The notes beneath the pieces are model-generated. The model saw only the letters and a program-made list of their open reading frames with translations. It did no database searches and was not told the DNA's origin. A program made the translations under genes and the position numbers. From Halomonas sp. MCCC 1A13316 (GTDB lineage Bacteria; Pseudomonadota; Gammaproteobacteria; Pseudomonadales; Halomonadaceae), in assembly GCF_014931605.1 (NCBI RefSeq), contig NZ_CP053382.1, positions 1,302,001 to 1,366,000 of the forward strand: 64,000 bases of DNA, given 5' to 3'. Shown here one piece after another: positions 56,842 through 64,000 of this stretch. How positions within the stretch are numbered: the first letter of the stretch is position 1; every line of letters begins with the position of its first letter.

Positions 56842-57162
56842 TCAGGGTCTGGGAGGGCGCCGCGGAGGCGGCATCCTGCGGTCGGTCATGGCCAGCGCCG
56901 GGGCAATGGCCGGGAAAGGGGGCTCGACGGCGCTCAAGCTGCCGAGATGGGGCACCATGCTACAGGCCGAGCAGCGCGAATCGTTCGAGCTATCGTCATC
57001 GAACTGCTGCATGGATGAGGCAACACCGCAATCGGCCTGGTGGCTATCCATGGCCGCGTGAGTCGACAGGCTGCTCAGCGCCAGCAGCAGGGCGAGCAGA
57101 AGCGCCAGGCAGCGAATGCCTTGCTGGTGTCTGCTCTGAATCGACCTGCCGACTGCTCTCAT
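56842..57162 (-). CDS. Small exported Cys-rich protein, 106 aa
   Basis: The N-terminus is a signal-like hydrophobic run (RCLALLLALLLALSSLSTHA), followed by a short mature part with DCGVASSMQQ and a CSACS motif, then a Pro/Arg-rich tail. I do not recognise the family; DUF2946-like copper-cluster proteins have similar features. ATG 57162 is chosen as the first in a family-like start; the frame extends further upstream. Confidence 0.6.
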   Translation of the reverse strand: MRAVGRSIQSRHQQGIRCLALLLALLLALSSLSTHAAMDSHQADCGVASSMQQFDDDSSNDSRCSACSMVPHLGSLSAVEPPFPAIAPALAMTDRRMPPPRRPPRP

Positions 57163-57253
57163 GGAACGTCCCCGTCCTCGTGATGTTGCCCTTGCATTGA
57201 AACCTATCTCGTCCACTCGCTTCAATGACCCAGCGCAAGGAGTGGAGTTCCCT

Positions 57254-57520
57254 TCACTCCTTGCCTGGAGGATGGCCGGGGCGATGCATCAGCAAATGCA
57301 TGCCCAGGCACAGCATCATGGGCAGCAACAGCCAGACGCCTCCGGCCGCCTCGCCGCGCCACATGAGCAGCAGGAAGGCGCTTCCCATGAGTATCAGGCA
57401 GAGGGGCATCATCCAGGCGTGCAACCCTTTCGGACGGGACCTCTGCGGCTGGTCAACCAAGTCCGGGCTATCCTGGTGGTGACTACCCGGAGGCCGGGAA
57501 TGGGAGCCAATGCGGTTCAT
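57254..57520 (-). CDS. DUF2933-like small membrane protein
   Basis: The 88-residue protein has a basic N-terminus with His, then two hydrophobic helices (WMMPLCLILMGSAFLLLMW and VWLLLPMMLCLGMHLLMH), rich in Met and ending with HRPGHPP. It fits DUF2933, common next to CopA. Its ATG overlaps the copA stop by 4 bp, so it is translated with copA. Confidence 0.8.
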   Translation of the reverse strand: MNRIGSHSRPPGSHHQDSPDLVDQPQRSRPKGLHAWMMPLCLILMGSAFLLLMWRGEAAGGVWLLLPMMLCLGMHLLMHRPGHPPGKE

Positions 57521-59799
57521 GACACATCTCCTTGGGGCTGGGTGCGAGCGTAGCGACGCTTGAGCAGCAGCGAGTTGCCGATCACCGATAGCGAGCTTGC
57601 CGTCATGGCGATCACTCCCACCATGGGATGGAGCAGGCCGGCGGCGGCCATGGGGATGGCGGCAACGTTGTAGGCGCTGGCCCAGATCAGGTTCTGCACG
57701 ATCTTGCCGAAGGTGGCGCGGGAGAGGTGCATGGCCTCCACCACACCGGTGAGCTCGCCGCGGACCAAGGTCACGTCGGCGGCCTCGATGGCCACTTCGG
57801 CGCCGGCGCCGATGGCGATGCCGACGTTGGCTTGCTTGAGGCCCGCAGCGTCGTTGATGCCGTCACCCACCATGGCCACGTGGTTGCCGTACTTCTCCTG
57901 CAGCTTGCGAATGGCCTCGACCTTGCCTTCCGGTAGCACGCCGGCCTGGACCTCGTCGATGCCGACCTCCGCAGCCACGGCCCGCGCAGCACGCTCGTTG
58001 TCGCCGGTGATCATCACTACGTGCAGACCGAGATCGTGCATCCCGCGTATGGCTTCGACCGACTCCTGCTTGAGGGTATCGGCCACAGCCACGATGCCCA
58101 CGGCCTGGCCATCGGCGGCGACGATGACGGCGGTGCGACCCTTGCCTTCGAGCCCCCGCAGGGTCTCGTCCAGCGCCTCCAGCCCGTCGATGCCTTGTTC
58201 CTCGAGCAGCAGGCGATTGCCGATCAGCACGTGCCTTTCATCGACCTTGCCGGAAACGCCTCGGGCGCCGGTAGAGCGAAACTCGCTCACCTCGCCGGGT
58301 TTCACCCCACGCTCCGCGGCGCCGTCGACGATGGCGCGGGCGATGGGGTGCTCCGAGGCATTCTCGACGCTGGCGGCCAGCGTGAGCAGCTCGTTTTCAT
58401 CGACGCCTTCGGCGGCGACCACTTCGGTCAGCTTCGGCTCACCGCGTGTGATGGTGCCGGTCTTGTCGAGCACCATGACCTTGATGTCCTTGAACGTCTG
58501 GATCGCCTCGCCGGAGCGAATCAGAATGCCTCGCTCGGCACCTATGCCCGAGCCCACCATCAGCGCCGTGGGCGTGGCGAGCCCAAGGGCACAGGGGCAG
58601 GCGATGACCAGTACGGCGATAGCGGCCAGTATGGCCAGTACCGGCGTGGCGGCATCGGGATTCACCCAGGGCAGGAAATTCGCACCCCAATCGAGGACGG
58701 GGCGCAAGGCATCGGGAAACAGCAGCCAGGCGACCAGGCTGGCCAGGGAGATACCCAGTACCACGGGGACGAAGCGACCGGTCATGCGATCGGCGAACTC
58801 CTGAATGGGTACCCGCGAGCCTTGTGCCTGGTCGATCAGGCGGACTACCTGAGAGAGAAACGTATCGCCGCCGACCCGGGTCGCCTTGACGCGAAGCCGT
58901 CCCTCTTTGTTGATGGTGGCGCCGATCACACTGTCGCCGGTGCCTTTATAAACCGGTATCGACTCACCGGTGGCGATGGACTCGTCGAGATGGCTTTCGC
59001 CGTCGATCACCTCGCCATCGGTGGGGATCTTGTCACCTGGGCGCACGATCATGATGTCGCCCGGTTCGAGCTCCTTCACCGGCACCTCGACCTCTGCTCC
59101 GTCACGCTCCACTCGGGCCGTCTTGGCGCCGAGGGTCAGCAGGCGGCGAATGGCCTGTGAGGCGCGGCCCTTGGCCAATGCCTCGAGATAGCGACCCAGC
59201 AGATGGAACGTCATGATGGTGGCTGCCATCTCGATGAAAGAAGTCATTGGATAGACGAAGCCGATCAGACCGATCAGGTAAGGAGGCAAGCTACCCATGG
59301 AGATCAGGACATCCATGTTGAAGGTGCCGTTCTTCAGCGAGCGCCAGCTCGACCGGTGGGTGGCCGCACCGCCATGGAGAAATACCACCGGGAAGGCGAG
59401 CAGGGCGACGATGGCCAGGTAGCCGGGAATCGGCTGCCAGAACATGTGCGGTACCATCAGGAGCATGATCAGCGTGGTGGGTACGCCGGCGATCCATAGC
59501 CGCTTGCGGGCCTGGCTTAGGTATCCTTCTTCGATGGCGGCATCGGCTTCACCGTCCTCCTCGGCCTGGCCGTTCACCGCTGCGACGTCGTAGCCGGCAC
59601 CTTCGACGGCCTTTTTCAGAACATCGCCGTCGGGTCCGTTCGGGTCAACACTGACGCTGACATGGTGGTTGGCAATATTGGTCTGGATCTCTTCCACACC
59701 GTTCAGGCGCTGGAGGGTCGTGCGTACGATCCCGGCACAGTGGTCACTGCCCATGCCGGGCACGGTCAGGGTGATCTTGGTCTTCGCAATGGTGTTCAT
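57517..59799 (-). CDS. copA: Copper-translocating P1B-type ATPase (CopA-like)
   Basis: An ATP-driven Cu(I)/Ag(I) exporter in the inner membrane, 760 residues. A single N-terminal HMA domain holds GMGSDHC (15-21): the usual GMxCxxC has lost its first Cys (Ser18), leaving Cys21. The transmembrane CPC is at 401-403, phospho-acceptor Asp445 in DKTGT, TGES in the A domain, SEHPIA, and GDGIND in the N/P domains. The last helices have YNVAAIPMAAAG and MxxSS. First main gene of a minus-strand cluster with the DUF2933 and DUF411 genes. Confidence 0.95.
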   Translation of the reverse strand: MNTIAKTKITLTVPGMGSDHCAGIVRTTLQRLNGVEEIQTNIANHHVSVSVDPNGPDGDVLKKAVEGAGYDVAAVNGQAEEDGEADAAIEEGYLSQARKRLWIAGVPTTLIMLLMVPHMFWQPIPGYLAIVALLAFPVVFLHGGAATHRSSWRSLKNGTFNMDVLISMGSLPPYLIGLIGFVYPMTSFIEMAATIMTFHLLGRYLEALAKGRASQAIRRLLTLGAKTARVERDGAEVEVPVKELEPGDIMIVRPGDKIPTDGEVIDGESHLDESIATGESIPVYKGTGDSVIGATINKEGRLRVKATRVGGDTFLSQVVRLIDQAQGSRVPIQEFADRMTGRFVPVVLGISLASLVAWLLFPDALRPVLDWGANFLPWVNPDAATPVLAILAAIAVLVIACPCALGLATPTALMVGSGIGAERGILIRSGEAIQTFKDIKVMVLDKTGTITRGEPKLTEVVAAEGVDENELLTLAASVENASEHPIARAIVDGAAERGVKPGEVSEFRSTGARGVSGKVDERHVLIGNRLLLEEQGIDGLEALDETLRGLEGKGRTAVIVAADGQAVGIVAVADTLKQESVEAIRGMHDLGLHVVMITGDNERAARAVAAEVGIDEVQAGVLPEGKVEAIRKLQEKYGNHVAMVGDGINDAAGLKQANVGIAIGAGAEVAIEAADVTLVRGELTGVVEAMHLSRATFGKIVQNLIWASAYNVAAIPMAAAGLLHPMVGVIAMTASSLSVIGNSLLLKRRYARTQPQGDVS

Positions 59800-59827
59800 C
59801 GCAAGTCCTCTGTCGCGGCACCCAGGG

Positions 59828-59908
59828 TCATGGTGCGTCCGATACCGCCAGCCCCATGGCCAGGGATAGTCCGAGTGCGAGAGCGGGCTTGCCCAGGTTC
59901 ATGAGCAT
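59828..59908 (-). CDS. Possible 26-residue peptide ahead of copA
   Basis: The short frame MLMNLGKPALALGLSLAMGL... ends VSDAP; it resembles a signal peptide without a mature part and echoes the start of the Met-rich protein upstream. It may be a leader peptide or a remnant of a lost exported gene. An inverted repeat (59925-59946, TGGCGGGC / GCCCGCCA) lies just before it. Weak support. Confidence 0.25.
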   Translation of the reverse strand: MLMNLGKPALALGLSLAMGLAVSDAP

Positions 59909-60000
59909 TCTTCTTGCTTGCTGCTGGCGGGCCCGCTGGCCCGCCATATTTTCCAAGTTGTGATGTTGCGATTGCGTTCTTGGCCGGACTGTGGCTCGGC

Positions 60001-60831
60001 CTACTGACGTTGCCCTTGGGGTTTCCACCCCTGCAGCTGCTGCCGCTGCTCTTCGGTGAGTAGATCTTGCATGGCGTTGTGGAGGCGAGCTCGCTCGGCT
60101 AGAAGCTCACCTTCGATTTCCGCCATCCGCTGATGCAGTGACTTGAGCTCCTCGGGGTCAGGGCTCATTTGCTGCATTTGGTCATACAGTTCACCGCGCA
60201 GCTCCATCATCTCGTCCATGCGTCCAAACTGCTTTTGTCGATGCTCCTGCACCAGCGACTGCATCTGTTCACGCTGCTCTGGGTCGAGAAGCTGGCCCAT
60301 GCCCATGCCGTAACCGTGCTGGCCGCCCCACATCATGCCGGGGCCCATGCCTAGGCCGTAGCCGCCCTGACCACCCATCATGCCGGGACCCATGCCAGGA
60401 CCATAACCGCCCTGGCCGCCCCACATCATGCCGGGGCCCATGCCTGGGCCGTAGCCACCCTGACCACCCATGAGGCCGGGGCCCATACCGGGGCCCATGC
60501 CGGGGCCATAGCCGCCCTGACCACCCATCATGCCGGGGCCATAGCCGCCCTGAGCACCCATCATGCCGGGGCCCATGCACGGGCCATAGCCGCCCTGACC
60601 ACCCATCATGCCGGGGCCCATGCCTGGGCCGTAACCGCCCTGGCCACCTATCATGCCGGGGCCCATGCCTGGGCCATAGCCGCCCTGGCCGCCCATCATG
60701 CCGGGGCCCATGCCACCGCCCATCATACCGCCTCCTTGGCCCATCCCTTGGGCAAGAGCCAGACCGGGGAGGGCGCTACCGATAGCCAGAGCAAGGCCCA
60801 TGGCAATAGCGTGTTTGCGCATGTTCATCAT
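60001..60831 (-). CDS. Met-rich repeat periplasmic protein with Spy/ZraP/CpxP-like C-terminus
   Basis: The 276-residue protein starts with a signal peptide (MRKHAIAMGLALAIG...ALA). Residues 40-177 are nine Gly/Met/Tyr units of ~15 residues (core GMGPGMMGGQGGYGP). Residues ~180-262 are helical with QLLDPEQREQMQSLVQEH and the LTxxQ motif LTEEQ (259-263). Met-rich runs bind Cu(I)/Ag(I); the helical part is that of ZraP/Spy chaperones. It lies upstream of copA on the same strand. A short inverted repeat (ACATCC-AGT-GGATGT, 60881-60895) precedes it. Confidence 0.9.
   Translation of the reverse strand: MMNMRKHAIAMGLALAIGSALPGLALAQGMGQGGGMMGGGMGPGMMGGQGGYGPGMGPGMIGGQGGYGPGMGPGMMGGQGGYGPCMGPGMMGAQGGYGPGMMGGQGGYGPGMGPGMGPGLMGGQGGYGPGMGPGMMWGGQGGYGPGMGPGMMGGQGGYGLGMGPGMMWGGQHGYGMGMGQLLDPEQREQMQSLVQEHRQKQFGRMDEMMELRGELYDQMQQMSPDPEELKSLHQRMAEIEGELLAERARLHNAMQDLLTEEQRQQLQGWKPQGQRQ
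60301..60714 (-). repeat. Coding tandem repeat, nine ~45-bp units
   Basis: In-frame tandem repeat coding for (G/C)MGPGMxGGQGGYGP-type units of 15 residues (lengths vary 11-19 residues: one short, one with an extra GMGP, two with an inserted Trp). One unit begins with Cys instead of Gly. High DNA identity between units makes copy-number change by slippage or recombination likely. Confidence 0.9.
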
Positions 60832-60932
60832 CGTTCTCCTGTGAGCGTGAATGCTCGATGTGTGCTGCCGAGATTGACGTACATCCAGTGGATGTCGCCG
60901 GAATCACCAGAAGTTGGGAAGGGTGCGAAAGA

Positions 60933-61334
60933 TCAGGGACGCAGGCGCTGCGTCAACAGATAGAGCGGTGGGTGGGCGAGTGTAGGGGCGGCGTTTGGCA
61001 GGCCAATGATGGTGACGACCAATAGCGGTGTCACCGCGGGGTCAGGCCGATGAGTGAGGCAGTCAACGACATCCAGACGTTCTGCGCGCTGCATTATCTC
61101 CACGTCTTGCTGTCCGCTATGATCGTGTTCGCAATGAGGATCGGACGATGTCGGGCTTGCTTGTGAATGGCTGTCAGCGGCAACGAGGTGCGGTGAAGCT
61201 GGCTCTGGATTCGCCATGGCCTGCACGCTGAGCAACATCGCCACCGATAGCACCAACAGGCTGAGAAGCCAGCCGCAACACCACTCGGAACGGGTGAACG
61301 ATTGTGGTGGGACAAAGGCTGCCTGCTGATGCAT
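60933..61334 (-). CDS. Hypothetical exported His/Cys-containing protein, 133 aa
   Basis: Starts MHQQAAFVPPQSF with a hydrophobic helix (CGWLLSLLVLSVAMLLSV) that looks like a signal peptide or anchor, and a short His/Cys stretch DPHCEHDHSGQQ that could bind metal. The C-terminus has a second hydrophobic run. No family recognised. GGAG lies nine bases before ATG 61334. The first gene of the minus-strand copper-type cluster and divergent from the 61555 gene. Confidence 0.6.
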   Translation of the reverse strand: MHQQAAFVPPQSFTRSEWCCGWLLSLLVLSVAMLLSVQAMANPEPASPHLVAADSHSQASPTSSDPHCEHDHSGQQDVEIMQRAERLDVVDCLTHRPDPAVTPLLVVTIIGLPNAAPTLAHPPLYLLTQRLRP

Positions 61335-61451
61335 GGCATGTTGCTCCGGCGTGATAGGCAAGTTCAGAATAGTTGATCCCGCTGGGCTGGCATTGACCTG
61401 CATCAACCAAGTGCCTCTCATCGGGCTATGCGATGTACCTAGGCTTCTGAT

Positions 61452-61479
61452 CTTGTAGGGGGCTTCATTCGGCTACAAG
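61452..61479. promoter_or_regulatory. Inverted repeat CTTGTAG-N14-CTACAAG in a divergent promoter region
   Basis: Perfect 7+7 inverted repeat between the divergent genes at 61334 (-) and 61555 (+). Its spacing is unlike a hairpin terminator and suits a dimeric regulator, but it matches no copper operator I can name. Position suggests control of one or both gene sets. Confidence 0.4.
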
Positions 61480-61554
61480 GACGGGCTTGCGGCTACGCAG
61501 CGAGCGTGGAAGACTAGGCGCCGACCCTGGCACTGACTGGCTGTCCGAATACAC

Positions 61555-61881
61555 ATGCACTCCCGTTCCGTCTCCTGGCTGCTCTGCCTGCTGCTCGGTA
61601 TCGCATTGGCGCTGCCACAGATGGTTACGAGTGCCTGGAGCGCAAGCGACGATTGCCAAGGGGAGGCCTACTCGATGCCCGACCAGGCCTCGCTGCCCGA
61701 CAGCGACGCTAACCAGGCGCATCCGGGGGAGAAGGTTGCCTGTACCGCTCCCTGCCCTGTCTGCAACAGCGCACCGATGCTTTATTCTTCTGCCCCACGC
61801 TCGCTCGAGCCCCGTTGGGCCACCGAAGAGGTGCCTCTCCATACTCCCCGCGACCGCCCGGAGCGTCCTCCTCGCGCGTGA
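61555..61881 (+). CDS. Hypothetical exported Cys-rich protein, 108 aa
   Basis: Signal peptide (MHSRSVSWLLCLLLGIALALP) and a mature part with DDCQGEAYSM and CTAPCPVCNSAPM, a Cys cluster of CxxxCxxC form that could bind metal. Pro/Arg-rich tail. Unknown family. It resembles the small protein at 56842 in general make-up. First gene on the plus side of the divergent region, before lgt. Confidence 0.6.
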   Translation: MHSRSVSWLLCLLLGIALALPQMVTSAWSASDDCQGEAYSMPDQASLPDSDANQAHPGEKVACTAPCPVCNSAPMLYSSAPRSLEPRWATEEVPLHTPRDRPERPPRA

Positions 61882-62034
61882 TCGAATGTTCCTGGGTTCT
61901 ACCGACGCTTGCACAAGCGGTGGCGCGGCAACGCTGCAAGGATTCCGCCGTATCACGGATATCCTGGACGAATACGCAAGGGTGCGACCTGGTCGACTTC
62001 AGACCATGATGCACCAGGCGACGAGGATTCTTTT

Positions 62035-62907
62035 ATGAACTATCCCGACATCGACCCGGTGGCCATCTCCATTGGCCCTATGCAAGTTCACTGGTATGGC
62101 CTGATGTACGTGGTGGGGTTCGTTACTGCCTGGTGGCTGGGCCGCCGCCGGGCGCATCGCCTCGGCCTGAGCCACGACGACATCGGTGACCTGCTGTTCT
62201 ACGCCGCTCTCGGCGTGGTAGTCGGCGGGCGTCTGGGCTATGTGCTGTTCTATGGAATGGAAAAATTCCTGGCCAACCCACTCTGGCTGTTCAGCGTTTG
62301 GGAAGGGGGCATGAGCTTCCATGGCGGCCTGCTGGGTGTGTTGCTGGCGGCGCTGCTGTTTGCCCGCAGGAAGAAGCTCGCCTTTTTCCAATTGACGGAC
62401 TTCATCGCCCCTATGGTGCCGATCGGTCTGGGGGCCGGGCGTATCGGCAACTTCATCAACCACGAGCTGCCGGGGCGCGTTAGTGACCTGCCCTGGGCCA
62501 TGGCGTTTCCGCACATGGGGCCGGAGCCGCGCCATCCCTCGGCACTCTACGAGTTCGCTCTCGAGGGCGTGGTGCTGTTCGTCGTGCTGTGGTGGGTTTC
62601 TAGCCGACCGCGGCGGCGCGGACTGGTCTCGGGGCTGTTCCTGCTGCTCTATGGCATCTTTCGCTTCGCGGTGGAGTTCGTGCGGTTGCCCGACGAACAC
62701 ATCGGTTTCATCGCCTTCGGCTGGGTGACCATGGGCATGTTGTTGACCCTGCCGATGATAGCCGCTGGCGTGGGGCTCATCCTGTGGTCCAGGTGTCAGG
62801 CTAGCGATGAGCCCGGGTTGGCGGCTCTGCACGCCAAGAAGGCGATTGACGGCTCACCCGGAAATGTACCCGAGCCCAAGGCTGTCGAAATGCATGAGGA
62901 TCGATAG
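62035..62907 (+). CDS. lgt: Prolipoprotein diacylglyceryl transferase Lgt
   Basis: It attaches diacylglycerol to the lipobox cysteine of prolipoproteins in the inner membrane. 290 residues, seven hydrophobic helices; Lgt signature [46 protein letters not shown] and [13 protein letters not shown] are all present. The C-terminal 40 residues are a soluble tail not usual in Lgt. ATG 62035 gives the family start. The common neighbour thyA is absent; instead a copper-type cluster precedes it, so this may be a second, accessory copy. Confidence 0.94.
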   Translation: MNYPDIDPVAISIGPMQVHWYGLMYVVGFVTAWWLGRRRAHRLGLSHDDIGDLLFYAALGVVVGGRLGYVLFYGMEKFLANPLWLFSVWEGGMSFHGGLLGVLLAALLFARRKKLAFFQLTDFIAPMVPIGLGAGRIGNFINHELPGRVSDLPWAMAFPHMGPEPRHPSALYEFALEGVVLFVVLWWVSSRPRRRGLVSGLFLLLYGIFRFAVEFVRLPDEHIGFIAFGWVTMGMLLTLPMIAAGVGLILWSRCQASDEPGLAALHAKKAIDGSPGNVPEPKAVEMHEDR

Positions 62908-62965
62908 TATGGAAGCCAATTTGGACAGTCTCCGCCCCAGGGCGGAAAGGCAAGAGGCAAACGTT

Positions 62966-64000
62966 ATGAGATGTTACGGCACCGTTCGTGAGAACTGTCG
63001 ACCGTTGAGGTACCTGCGTTGGTTGGCGTTGTTCATGGCCTTGATATTGTCGGCCGGCATGGCCTGGGCCGAGGAAGAGGCGTCAGCCGAAGGGAGCGAT
63101 GCGGAGGCCGCCGATGAATGGCCAAAGGGGCACTACCCGCTGCCCGAGCAGGGCGATGTGATCGGTGAAGATTATACCGTCGAGGCGCGAAGAGAGGAGA
63201 CCTTGCTCGATATCGCCCGCGAGCACAACGTGGGCTACCAGGAAATCCGCCGGGCCAATCCCGATGTCAGCGTCTGGATGCCGGGCGAGGGCACCGAGGT
63301 GGTGATTCCAGGCCGCTTCATCCTGCCACCGGTCGAGCGAGAAGGGATCGTGATCAACGTCGCCGAACTGCGGCTCTACTTCTACCCCCCGGTTGACGAA
63401 GGCGAGACGCCGCGGGTGGAAACCTATCCGATCGGTATCGGGCGGGAGGGCTTCAATACTCCGCTGGGCAAGACCAAGACCACCATGAATCTCAAGGATC
63501 CGGCCTGGTATCCACCGAGTTCGGTGCGCGAGGAAGCGGCAGCTCGGGGCGAGGAGGCGCCCGCTGTGGTACCGCCGGGGCCGGACAATCCGCTGGGCCG
63601 CCATGCCATCATGCTCGATATCCCCGGCTATCTGATCCATGGGACCAACAAGCCGGACGGCATCGGCATGCGCGCCAGTCGTGGCTGCATCCGCATGTTC
63701 CCCGAGGATGTTGCGTCGATCTTCGAGCGCGTGCCCGTCGGCACTCAAGTACACCTGATCAATCAGCCGATCAAGGCCGGCTGGGATGGCGACATGCCCT
63801 ACGTCCAGGTCTACGAGCCGCTGAAGGAGCAGGAAGCCGGCATGGCAGCATTGATGGAGACCCTGGCACTGCTCGAGCGTAATGGTGACGCGCCTTCTAC
63901 GCCGCTCAACTACGAACTGCTACGTGAACTGCTCGAGAACCCCAGTGGTGAGGTCATTGCGCTGACGCCGGCCACGCCACCCGAGCCTGAACCCGAGAAG
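62966..64000 (+). CDS. L,D-transpeptidase with LysM domain (3' end outside window)
   Basis: It crosslinks peptidoglycan or anchors lipoprotein to it in the periplasm. The frame is open to the window end (345 codons). A signal peptide (LRYLRWLALFMALILSAGMAWA region) is followed by a LysM-like segment (~75-120, TLLDIAREHNVGYQEIRRANPD split by turns) and the YkuD catalytic domain. His225 lies in HGTNKPDGIGM and Cys241 in ASRGCIRMF. ATG 62966 has AGAGG upstream; in-frame ATG 62909 overlaps no signal peptide and is less likely. It follows lgt by 58 bp. Confidence 0.93.
   Translation, partial: MRCYGTVRENCRPLRYLRWLALFMALILSAGMAWAEEEASAEGSDAEAADEWPKGHYPLPEQGDVIGEDYTVEARREETLLDIAREHNVGYQEIRRANPDVSVWMPGEGTEVVIPGRFILPPVEREGIVINVAELRLYFYPPVDEGETPRVETYPIGIGREGFNTPLGKTKTTMNLKDPAWYPPSSVREEAAARGEEAPAVVPPGPDNPLGRHAIMLDIPGYLIHGTNKPDGIGMRASRGCIRMFPEDVASIFERVPVGTQVHLINQPIKAGWDGDMPYVQVYEPLKEQEAGMAALMETLALLERNGDAPSTPLNYELLRELLENPSGEVIALTPATPPEPEPEK

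Noticed and set aside
60301..60714. CRISPR-like array
   Set aside because: Regular repeats are present but there are no unique spacers; the units are contiguous, in frame and coding.

Overview
This is a 64-kb chromosomal window from a GC-rich Gram-negative bacterium. Outer-membrane and lipid A genes, a Trk-type K+ channel, TPP riboswitches, and the look of the proteins (HsdR of the EcoKI type, a YcaD-like MFS transporter, SbcCD, DUF1415) point to a gammaproteobacterium. A halophilic relative of Halomonas is my best guess; this is inference, since the window holds no rRNA or tRNA gene.

Layout. (1) 1-617: the 3' end of katG, closed by a terminator. (2) 893-7988: a decayed type I restriction-modification locus. 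hsdR carries a +1 frameshift in a T5 run. hsdM is reduced to its first ~30 codons (themselves frameshifted) and fused by a large deletion to the last part of hsdS. An apparently intact fic gene with duplicated palindromic operators sits between the remnants. Downstream, an IS30-family element (6736-7837, 2-bp target duplication) has split an LprI/DUF1311-like gene. (3) 8000-26500: mostly single housekeeping and stress genes: two unknowns, an alpha/beta hydrolase, a YciI-like protein, sbcDC, endonuclease V, DUF1415, an aldo/keto reductase, OsmC, an amidoligase/glutamine amidotransferase pair divergent from a large MscS-family channel, an unknown two-helix membrane protein, a CBS-BON protein, a class V aminotransferase and a methyltransferase.

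(4) 26841-37500: thiO, ackA-pta, a DMT exporter, a small beta-barrel protein, a stand-alone DUF1887 (Card1/VC1899-like CARF-nuclease) protein whose catalytic lysine looks lost, and then thiC and tenA, each behind its own TPP riboswitch. (5) 37566-48600: a lipid A acyltransferase, small membrane, VOC and methyltransferase genes, an MFS transporter, and a beta-oxidation-type cluster (acyl-CoA dehydrogenase, acyl-CoA ligase, 3-hydroxyacyl-CoA dehydrogenase, enoyl-CoA hydratase). (6) 48700-51512: a MOSC protein and a three-gene sulfur/persulfide-type cluster (MBL hydrolase, DUF442, DUF2892).

(7) 51901-56109: trkH followed by a KdpD-like kinase that lacks the KdpD N-terminal domain, and a KdpE-like regulator, with no kdpFABC in the window. 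(8) 56173-61881: a copper-type cluster with a CopA-like P-type ATPase whose metal-binding domain has lost one cysteine, a Met-rich tandem-repeat Spy/ZraP-like protein, a DUF411 protein, and several small exported Cys/His/Met-rich proteins. It is followed by lgt and the 5' part of an L,D-transpeptidase gene that runs off the end.

Most long opposite-strand ORFs are high-GC shadows. The most unusual items are the ruined R-M locus around an intact, possibly self-regulated fic; the CARF-like protein with no CRISPR array; the amidoligase pair; the trkH-KdpDE linkage; and the Met-repeat/copper cluster.
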